The notes under the pieces are model-generated. The model did not search any database and was not told the DNA's origin. It saw nothing but the letters and a program-made list of their open reading frames with translations. The position numbers and the translations under genes are program-made. This document shows positions 8,134 through 13,867 of a DNA stretch of 64,000 bases, in pieces. The DNA comes from Paenibacillus sp. N3.4. GTDB taxonomy: Bacteria > Bacillota > Bacilli > Paenibacillales > NBRC-103111. The number at the start of each line of letters is the position of its first letter. Within the stretch, counting starts at the first letter, position 1. The stretch spans positions 40,910 to 104,909 of the forward strand of contig NZ_VRTT01000021.1 of assembly GCF_008017805.1 (NCBI RefSeq), read 5' to 3'.

Positions 8134-9090
8134 TTATTGCCAAGCTATTTTTTCTACTTCCGATTGCAGATCCGCACGAGTCGCCTTGACGTAAATCATC
8201 GTTGTGTCCAGACTATCGTGTCCCATAATTTGCGCCAGGCGGTGCAACGGGGTTTTTTCTGCCATCACGTAACCGAACCGGTGCCGTAGATCGTGGGCGC
8301 TCAATCCTTCGAGCCGCGCCGATTTCATGTATTTTTGAATCACATGGCGTAAAGCTCGTTCGGTTAATCGATCGCCAGTTTTCTCCGATGGAAACAGATA
8401 AGGACTATCCGAAGGAAGGACTGGCAGATATTTTTCTAAAGCAGTTCTGCACGTATTGTTCAAAGGTACTTCTCGCTGTTTATTCCGTTTTCCGGATCGA
8501 ACCGTAAGCTGACCGCTGCGTTTACCGATTTGAATATCTCCGGGAGCCAGATCGCATACTTCCATTGTTCGTAAGCCGGTATGAAACATCACGATAAGAA
8601 TCGTCTGATCCCGAATGGAACCCCCGTGCTCAGCCGCAGCGATCAATGCAGCTTCTTCTTTGTCTGTCATCTGCCTGGGACTTACCTTTTCTTCCGGAAC
8701 CAATTTAACCGGCTTCGAAGGGTCGCGGCGAATCCTGGATTCCGACAAGGCCCACTCGAAAAAACGTTTCAGGGTTATTAGCCGTCGATTAATGGTCGCC
8801 GGTTTTAATTCCATTACTTTTTGAGCGGCTTCCCGATATCGTGTTAATGTTGGAGTAGCCACATCTTCAATTCGAAATATAACCTCTTCCTCTTGGTGGT
8901 CGGCTGTCTCAAACCAACCGATAAAATGTTTCAAGTCGCTTGCGTACTCCTTTAGTGTTTTGGGATTCAAATCTTCGTGGGTGGTGAGTGCGTGAATGAA
9001 GTCCTGAATGATCTGCTCGCCCTGTTCCGAAATCCCCGGTGTCTCTCTCATTAGCAAAGCCTCCAAATCTTGACTTACATTAGCGGACAT
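8134..9090 (-). CDS. Tyrosine recombinase/integrase (XerC/D-like)
   Basis: This 318-residue protein has a SAM-like N-terminal core-binding domain (about 20-120) and a complete tyrosine recombinase catalytic domain: Arg in HTGLRTMEV, Lys in SGKRNKQ, His-x-x-Arg in HDLRHRFG, the second His in MGHDSLDTT and the nucleophile Tyr in MIYVK. It is not at the usual xerC or xerD locus and has no excisionase beside it, so it probably belongs to a mobile element. Copies of a 14-bp motif lie at its first codons and just upstream. The start lacks a clear ribosome binding site. Confidence 0.88.
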   Translation of the reverse strand: MSANVSQDLEALLMRETPGISEQGEQIIQDFIHALTTHEDLNPKTLKEYASDLKHFIGWFETADHQEEEVIFRIEDVATPTLTRYREAAQKVMELKPATINRRLITLKRFFEWALSESRIRRDPSKPVKLVPEEKVSPRQMTDKEEAALIAAAEHGGSIRDQTILIVMFHTGLRTMEVCDLAPGDIQIGKRSGQLTVRSGKRNKQREVPLNNTCRTALEKYLPVLPSDSPYLFPSEKTGDRLTERALRHVIQKYMKSARLEGLSAHDLRHRFGYVMAEKTPLHRLAQIMGHDSLDTTMIYVKATRADLQSEVEKIAWQ

Positions 9091-9180
9091 GGTATTCTTA
9101 TCTTAACCGAAACATTAGCGGACATCAAGTGTATGCTTTGATAACACCCTAATGACCGCTAATCTTAATTAGTGGTCATT
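9077..9180. repeat. Repeated ATTAGCGGACAT motif, two direct and one inverted pair
   Basis: ACATTAGCGGACAT occurs at 9077-9090 and again exactly at 9112-9125. Related copies form an inverted pair: AATGACCGCTAAT (9151-9163) and ATTAGTGGTCATT (9168-9180), separated by CTTA. The first copy covers the integrase start codon and the inverted pair lies in the upstream region of the next csp gene. They could be recombinase core sites or operators. Confidence 0.75.
9138..9165 (+). promoter_or_regulatory. Candidate promoter of second csp gene
   Basis: -35 TTGATA (9138-9143), 16-bp spacer, -10 TAATCT (9160-9165). The -10 lies inside the inverted repeat, so a protein bound there would block the promoter. 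Inferred only. Confidence 0.35.
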
Positions 9181-9224
9181 GAAATGGTCATGGTTAAATT
9201 AATTTTAATTTTTGGAGGAATTCT

Positions 9225-9428
9225 ATGCAAACAGGTACAGTTAAATGGTTTAATGCTGAAAAGGGCTTTGGCTTTATCGAAATCGAAGACGGAAACGACG
9301 TATTCGTTCATTTCAGCGCGATTGATGGTGATGGTTACAAATCATTGGATGAAGGTCAACGCGTCCAGTTCAATGTGGCCCAAGGCAATCGCGGACCGCA
9401 GGCTGAAAACGTTTCTAAAGTATATTAA
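9225..9428 (+). CDS. Cold-shock protein, CspB/CspA family (second copy)
   Basis: This 67-residue cold-shock domain protein has KGFGFIEI (RNP1) and VFVHFSAI (RNP2). It is nearly the same as the product at 6986-7186, differing at few positions and by a C-terminal VSKVY. TTTGGAGGA precedes the ATG. Unlike the first copy it has a short leader with no obvious hairpin. An HU gene follows. The pair probably arose by duplication, with the integrase now between them. Confidence 0.95.
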   Translation: MQTGTVKWFNAEKGFGFIEIEDGNDVFVHFSAIDGDGYKSLDEGQRVQFNVAQGNRGPQAENVSKVY

Positions 9429-9436
9429 AATCTTTC

Positions 9437-9467
9437 AAGCTGTCCTAATCGTGGGACAGCTTTTTGT
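9437..9467 (+). terminator. Intrinsic terminator after second csp
   Basis: AAGCTGTCC and GGGACAGCTT pair around a short loop, followed by TTTTTG. Confidence 0.8.
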
Positions 9468-9540
9468 TTATTCTTGCTTGCATCCATGCACGAAGGCTGT
9501 CATTTTCATAATTTATAATCATAAAAGTGAGGTATCGTAA

Positions 9541-9813
9541 ATGAACAAAGAACAATTAGTAGAAGAAGTAGCTAAATCTAGTGGATTTTCAAAAAAGAAC
9601 GCTGAAAAAGCTGTAACACAAGTGCTGGACTCCATTTTTGAAGCTTTAAAGCAAGGCAAAGAAGTTCAATTAGTCGGCTTCGGGAAATTTGATGTCCGTA
9701 ATCGTGAAGCACGCATGGGAAAAAGCCGCAAAACCGGTGAAGAGGTGCAACTTTCGGCAGGTAAAGTTCCTATATTCACGGCAGGAATTACTCTGAAAGA
9801 AGCTTTAAATTAA
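9541..9813 (+). CDS. hup: HU-family histone-like DNA-binding protein
   Basis: This 90-residue HU/IHF-type protein is the family's usual length, with the N-terminal helical dimer part (MNKEQLVEEVAKSSGF), VGFGKFDVRNREAR and a C-terminal helix. The beta-arm Pro usually found in GRNPxTG is missing; the arm reads MGKSRKTGEEVQL. Dimers bend and compact DNA and help recombination. GTGAGGT precedes the ATG. The position beside a recombinase and a csp suggests an accessory HU copy rather than the only one. Confidence 0.93.
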   Translation: MNKEQLVEEVAKSSGFSKKNAEKAVTQVLDSIFEALKQGKEVQLVGFGKFDVRNREARMGKSRKTGEEVQLSAGKVPIFTAGITLKEALN

Positions 9814-9840
9814 GCTTAAAGTCACCAAATGCTAATATAA

Positions 9841-10032
9841 AATAAAGATGTTACTACATCAGAAAAGCGGTTTTCTATCAACATAAGTACACATGATTCG
9901 AACGTTAGTGTCGTATTTTCTACTATTGATGACATTATTAATTTTTATTCCAAACAGGGTTTGCAGACAAAAGCAGCCAATCTGAGCAATTTAAAGAATG
10001 ACACAAGTAATGAAAGGGATGATATATCATAA
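9841..10032 (+). pseudogene. Open stretch without start codon, possible gene remnant
   Basis: A 63-codon open frame ends at TAA 10030-10032 with normal-looking composition (for example VVFSTIDDIINFYSKQ). It has no ATG, GTG or early TTG after the preceding in-frame stop at 9838. It may be a truncated gene. No family is recognised. Confidence 0.25.
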
Positions 10033-10040
10033 TTGGAGAA

Positions 10041-10292
10041 ATGATTCTTTACAACCGACCTGTAAGGACAATTAAGAAAAGTTCGTGGTTGATAATGATT
10101 TCCTGCGTTTTTTCTTCATTTTTCTTCACTGTTTGGGGGGGATGCCTTTTGTTTGGTTGCCTCCTTTACATGGCCTTTTCGAATCGAAAGGTCAGAAACC
10201 TCTTGGTAAGTTTCGGAAATTCATTTCTAAAAATGGATAAAGCACAAAAAAAGCTTGATCTATCTATCAAGAAAATCCAAAAAAGTGTGTGA
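10041..10292 (+). CDS. Small hypothetical membrane protein
   Basis: The 83 residues carry one long or two short hydrophobic segments (about residues 15-46), flanked by basic ends and ending in a Lys-rich helix. No family is recognised. GGAG lies only two bases before the ATG, so the real start could be the Met at residue 19. It sits between the HU gene and the IS21 remnant in accessory DNA, and may be part of a mobile element. Confidence 0.35.
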   Translation: MILYNRPVRTIKKSSWLIMISCVFSSFFFTVWGGCLLFGCLLYMAFSNRKVRNLLVSFGNSFLKMDKAQKKLDLSIKKIQKSV

Positions 10293-10361
10293 AAAGAATC
10301 GTAACAAAATATGGGTTAAATTGGGTCAAAAGTTAAGTTGATTTAGGGTTAGTTAATCTTA

Positions 10362-11735
10362 TTACTGCGCTGACGTGTCCATTGGGGATAAGCGTTGCCG
10401 TAGTGTGGTCGCGGTAACATCTGCCTCATCCATCGTTTCAAGCGCTGTCGCCACATCGGACAAGGCGTATTCACGAAGGAGCAGCAGGACGGCTAAAAAG
10501 TCTTTGTAGCCACGGCTGTGGGCGGCTAGCATCTTCTCCCGCAGTCTGCCGAATACGGCTGGAAGCTGCCGGACAACAGAAGCATGCGTAATGGCGTGTG
10601 GCTTCCGTTCAAGCACGGAGAGGTAGTGCCCAATCTCCATGAAGACCTCCCCGCGCCTGTAGCATCTTGTGTGAGTGAAGACGATCTGGCTTCCCACGAT
10701 GAGATCGATCCGATCCACATACGCTTTGGCTATGATCATCTGGCCGGTGTACTGGCAAGGTACGGAATACTGATTTCGATCCACGGTAGCGAGTGAGTAG
10801 GTATTCACCTTGACCGGCAGAGGACGGGCAGACGAGAAAGAAGTGGTTGGCAGTGCCCGAAGAGCGGCCTTTTCTTCTTGCCAGCGATCCGCATGCTTCT
10901 CCTTTTCCTTCTCACACCAGCGCAGCAGGTGGGCGTTACACTCGTCCCATGAAGCAAAGGATGGAACGGGAACGAGCGCCCGACTTCTCACATATTTTAC
11001 AAGAGACTCGATGGTGCCTTTTTCATTGGCATGGGCCGGTCTGCAAAAATGGCTGTCGAATAAGTAGTGAGCGCGCAAGCTGGAGAACCACTCATGTTCT
11101 TCACGGTCAGGTCCAGCGAGGACCTTAACCACTTGAGTCGTGGCGTTGTCGTACAGACCTTCCTTGGGAATGCCGCCAAAGTAGTTGAAGCCACGCACAT
11201 GGCCTTCAAGGAAAGCTTCTAACCGTTCGGTTGGAAAGGCGACGACAAACGGGACAGCGCTATATTTGACAGGCAGATCTTAACCCGCTGACCGTCAATG
11301 CTTACTTCTGCATGACCGAAGTCAACCTGCATCTGCTCGCCGGGGTTCGCTTCAAGCTTGAGGAAACACTCCGGCAGCGGCACCCTTAGCTTTCTTACGT
11401 AATGGCGGACTGTTGATTCTCCGCCTGTAAATCCGTACTCATCGGAAAGCCGTTCAAATATTCTTGCTGATGTATGACGCTGCTTGATCGGAGCCTTCAT
11501 GTCTTCCAGAAGAATGTTCTCGATGAACGCCCGGTACGGGTCCATGACCGGGCAGGCCCGTTCTTGCCCGCGATTATCTTTAGGAATTTCCGCATCATCT
11601 AGCATTTTACGAACGGTTTGCCTAGCAATCTTCAATTGCTTGCTTAGCTCACGGATAGACCAACCTTCACGGAATGTCGTTTCCTTACATACTCTTTGTC
11701 TTCCATCCCATACATGCCCTTTTCCCCTGGTTGCT
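10362..11735 (-). pseudogene. istA: IS21-family transposase IstA, frameshifted
   Basis: Two frames give parts of IstA. 11219-11635 encodes the N-terminal HTH (IARQTVRKML) and the start of the DDE rve domain (GEQMQVDFGHAEV). 10362-11198 encodes the rest of the catalytic core (DNATTQVV, HFCRPAHANEKGTIESLVKYV with the catalytic Glu) and the C-terminal beta-barrel. The frames do not join, and about ten residues around the strand after KICL look disturbed, so there is at least an indel near 11220-11250. Upstream, the frame FREGWSIRELSKQ extends to about 11735 without a good start. The partner ATPase gene istB, normally directly downstream, is missing. The element is dead. Confidence 0.85.
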
Positions 11736-11772
11736 AATCCTTAATTCAGCATAGCAGGGACTTGGCTCAGGG

Positions 11773-11827
11773 TGGTCAACTTTTACATTAGCAGGCGCTA
11801 TGTAAGTGGTACACTTTTAGATTAGCA
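11773..11827. repeat. IS21 terminal repeats (two direct copies)
   Basis: The 21-bp units at 11773-11793 and 11807-11827 share TGGTNNACTTTTANATTAGCA and lie 13 bp apart. IS21-family ends carry such multiple transposase-binding repeats. The outer edge at 11827 marks the junction with the interrupted sigma-like gene. No matching end is seen near 10300-10361. Confidence 0.7.
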
Positions 11828-12024
11828 AATACAGCTTCAATTAATCCAATGAATCCTTGTTGTGTTAGGTCTTCTTTTAGCCAATTATAATTCAATCTCA
11901 TTTTGATCAACCCAAGAGCCAATCTTTCCACATCTTTTGTGTAAGTCATCACAACTTCCTCGATGGTGCCAATATCATTTCTATATTGCTTAATAGTTTC
12001 ACCTCTCCTCAACTCTTTTTTCAT
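11828..12024 (-). pseudogene. Sigma-70 region 2-like gene fragment interrupted by IS21
   Basis: From the Met at 12024 the frame reads MKKELRRGETIKQ and then a segment like sigma factor region 2, with YTKDVERLALGLI and LTQQGFIGLIEAVF. Directly after GLIEAV the reading enters the IS21 terminal repeat, so the rest of the gene was lost to the insertion. No continuation is visible beyond the other side of the element. An upstream GTG at 12150 would extend the frame by 42 residues with no ribosome binding site. The sigma assignment is by pattern only. Confidence 0.45.
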
Positions 12025-12502
12025 GTCAGGCTTTCTACATCCATTTGTTAAACCCTCTAAGAGATTTTGCTTTCGACAAAGGTTCTTATTTCTCCACAAA
12101 ATAGGATACGCGCAGTCGTGCCATATTAAATTTGCTAGGTTAGTAATCACCGTATATATGTTTCAAACATACAGAAAAGAGTACCGTATAGGGTACTCTT
12201 TCAAATCATTATGTGGAATCATGAGGAAAATATACTGCCACCGCTGTCATCAAACAGCCATGTTCAACCCAGGGTCCCTATCTAAGCTTCATCAATTTTT
12301 AAAATGACTTGACCAGTATGTAGATCCAGACAAAGGATTTCAAAATTGTTATTTAAGTAAGCATCTATAAGCTCGTCTATTAATTTAGTCTCGTTCACCT
12401 ACTACTAGAGACCAATCCTTGTAGCCATTTGGACTACAGCACTTTCCAAATCGATCGATTTTCACTAGGTTTTGGACTATAAATTCAGACTAAAAATGGG
12501 AA
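12025..12502. other. Accessory intergenic stretch
   Basis: No convincing gene is visible. It contains a perfect 10-bp stem AAAGAGTACC/GGTACTCTTT (12176-12201), followed on the minus strand by a short T run, so it may be a terminator for leftward transcription. Confidence 0.4.
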
Positions 12503-12525
12503 AAACCCGCTCCAGGAGCGGGTTT
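12503..12525 (-). terminator. Intrinsic terminator (outer, next to duplicated tmRNA end)
   Basis: On the minus strand a GC-rich stem AACCCGCTCC/GGAGCGGGTT is followed by TTT. It lies 5 bp beyond the duplicated tmRNA 3' end at 12531-12546. It may be the original ssrA terminator, displaced by an insertion. Confidence 0.65.
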
Positions 12526-12530
12526 CAAGA

Positions 12531-12546
12531 TGGAGGTGAGGGGAGT
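12531..12546 (-). repeat. 16-bp duplicate of the tmRNA 3' end (candidate att site)
   Basis: TGGAGGTGAGGGGAGT at 12531-12546 is identical to 12731-12746, the 3' terminus of ssrA, exactly 200 bp away. Each copy has its own terminator on the downstream side. This is the pattern left when an element integrates into the 3' end of ssrA and restores it. Confidence 0.65.
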
Positions 12547-12694
12547 ATTGAAATCTCGACTAAATTGCTACGAAGCATGCTCGATGATGACAACCCTAGA
12601 GGTACATTTCAATGCCGTGCTCCCTCCGCTTACGCTCCAGTCCGCGCGGACTGAACCCTCGAGGGGTTCTCCTCTCTATATCACCCATACAAAT

Positions 12695-12720
12695 GAAAAA
12701 AGCACCCGCAAGGGTGCTTC
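12695..12720 (-). terminator. Intrinsic terminator of ssrA
   Basis: On the minus strand AGCACCCTTGCGGGTGCT is followed by T6. Outside it ACAAATGAA and TTCATTTGTA extend the stem, up to the tmRNA CCA end. Confidence 0.85.
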
Positions 12721-12730
12721 TTCATTTGTA

Positions 12731-13092
12731 TGGAGGTGAGGGGAGTCGAACCCCTGTCCGAAAATATCGCCACACAGGCATCTACGGGTGTAGTCACAGT
12801 TTTGATGTCACCCGAGCATCGCCCCGTAACCGGCTATGCGTTGGGTCAGCCTGATTGTCTTCCTACGTCCGACCCCAGGCGGAGACCAAACGTCGTATCC
12901 CACTATAGTTGAGCCCCTATCCCAGTCACATGGGCGATGCTGAGTAGAAGCACGCTAACAGGTTATTAAGCTGCTAAAGCGTAGTTGTTTTGTGTTTTGC
13001 CATTTAATAGGCTTTAGCGTTTTATAGTGGACGCGGCCCCACTACCCGCAACCCGTGCCCAAACTATCCCCGTCGAATCCAAGAACACCCCC
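12731..13092 (-). ncRNA. ssrA: Transfer-messenger RNA (tmRNA)
   Basis: The ends form the tRNA-like domain: 5' GGGGGTG pairs with 3' CACCTCC(A), and the T-arm has GGTTCGACTCC. The CCA end is encoded. The 5' part has the conserved GGATTCGACGGGG. The tag reading frame on the minus strand runs from 13001 to 12966: resume codon GGC, then GKTQNNYALAA and TAA TAA. With the charged Ala the tag is AGKTQNNYALAA, ending ALAA as in Bacillales. tmRNA frees stalled ribosomes with SmpB, encoded next upstream on the same strand, and marks the products for proteolysis. RNase R, two genes upstream, degrades the faulty mRNA. Confidence 0.95.
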
Positions 13093-13189
13093 GGATTGCC
13101 TTCGTATCTATCAACGATAGATGAAGGTAAAAGACGCTGCTAGTTAAAAATCTTGAGCATAATTGCTGTTGAATCTGTGCTGCTTAGTT

Positions 13190-13195
13190 ATTATA
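13190..13195 (-). promoter_or_regulatory. -10 box of the ssrA promoter
   Basis: TATAAT on the minus strand with a weak -35 (GTTCAA at 17 bp). The predicted start is about 90 nt before the mature 5' end, and a strong hairpin (13099-13127) in between may guide RNase P processing. Confidence 0.45.
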
Positions 13196-13270
13196 ACACA
13201 AGCAAAAGAAAATTGAACGACTAGGTTCATGGAAGTTAAGGTTCATCCTCCCAATTGCCTGCCGTGCCAT

Positions 13271-13753
13271 TTATCTGGCAATCTTCTGCTTTTCGCGAAG
13301 GGCACGCTGAATATCTCTTTGCGCATCCTTTTTCGCCGCGGATTCACGCTTGTCGAATTGCTTCTTCCCTTTACCTATACCGACCAAAAGCTTCGCGTAG
13401 CCATTACGAATATACACCTTAAGCGGAACGAGTGTGTACCCCTCTTGCTTCGCTTGCCCTAGCATCTTCGCGATTTGTGCCTTTTTGAGAAGGAGCTTGC
13501 GCGTTCGTGTAGGATCATCTGGATTGCTCCGGTTACCTTGGTCGAATGGGCTGATGTGCATGTTATGCACGAAAGCTTCCCCATTACGAATGGTTGAAAA
13601 GCTGTCGCCAATGTTAGCTTTGCCTAAACGCAAGGATTTGATCTCCGTGCCGGTCAGGACAAGACCACACTCATACGTTTCTTCAATAAAGTAGTCGTGT
13701 GAAGCTTTCTTATTCTGGGCGAGTAATTTGCCATCGGCCTTTTTGGTTGCCAC
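13271..13753 (-). CDS. smpB: SsrA-binding protein SmpB
   Basis: This 160-residue protein has the typical OB-fold sequence: [20 protein letters not shown] near the start and [19 protein letters not shown]. It ends in a basic tail ([20 protein letters not shown]) that reads the empty mRNA channel of stalled ribosomes. It binds tmRNA and brings it to the A site. The start is GTG with GGGAGGAGG upstream. It lies between rnr and ssrA, forming a trans-translation unit. Confidence 0.97.
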   Translation of the reverse strand: MATKKADGKLLAQNKKASHDYFIEETYECGLVLTGTEIKSLRLGKANIGDSFSTIRNGEAFVHNMHISPFDQGNRSNPDDPTRTRKLLLKKAQIAKMLGQAKQEGYTLVPLKVYIRNGYAKLLVGIGKGKKQFDKRESAAKKDAQRDIQRALREKQKIAR

Positions 13754-13790
13754 GTGAGATCCTCCTCCCGCACGTTCATGCAGGTAAATC

Positions 13791-13867
13791 TTGCTACAAT
13801 GTGCAATCTATTGTAGCAATTCCGTGGCGGAAAAGCAAGAAGCGGCGACTATCTCCGCCGCTTCTTG
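13791..13867 (-). other. Two hairpins between rnr and smpB
   Basis: TTGCTACAAT/ATTGTAGCAA (13791-13819) and a perfect 12-bp GC-rich stem CAAGAAGCGGCG/CGCCGCTTCTTG (13836-13867), which includes the rnr stop codon. Neither has a full T run, so they may stabilise or process the rnr-smpB transcript rather than end it. Confidence 0.45.

Noticed and set aside
10526..11209. Several short open frames on both strands over istA
   Set aside because: All lie within the two istA parts in other frames and carry no transposase pattern of their own.
12472..12912. Plus-strand frames across the ssrA region
   Set aside because: They run over the tmRNA and its terminators; apparent codons are from the RNA gene.
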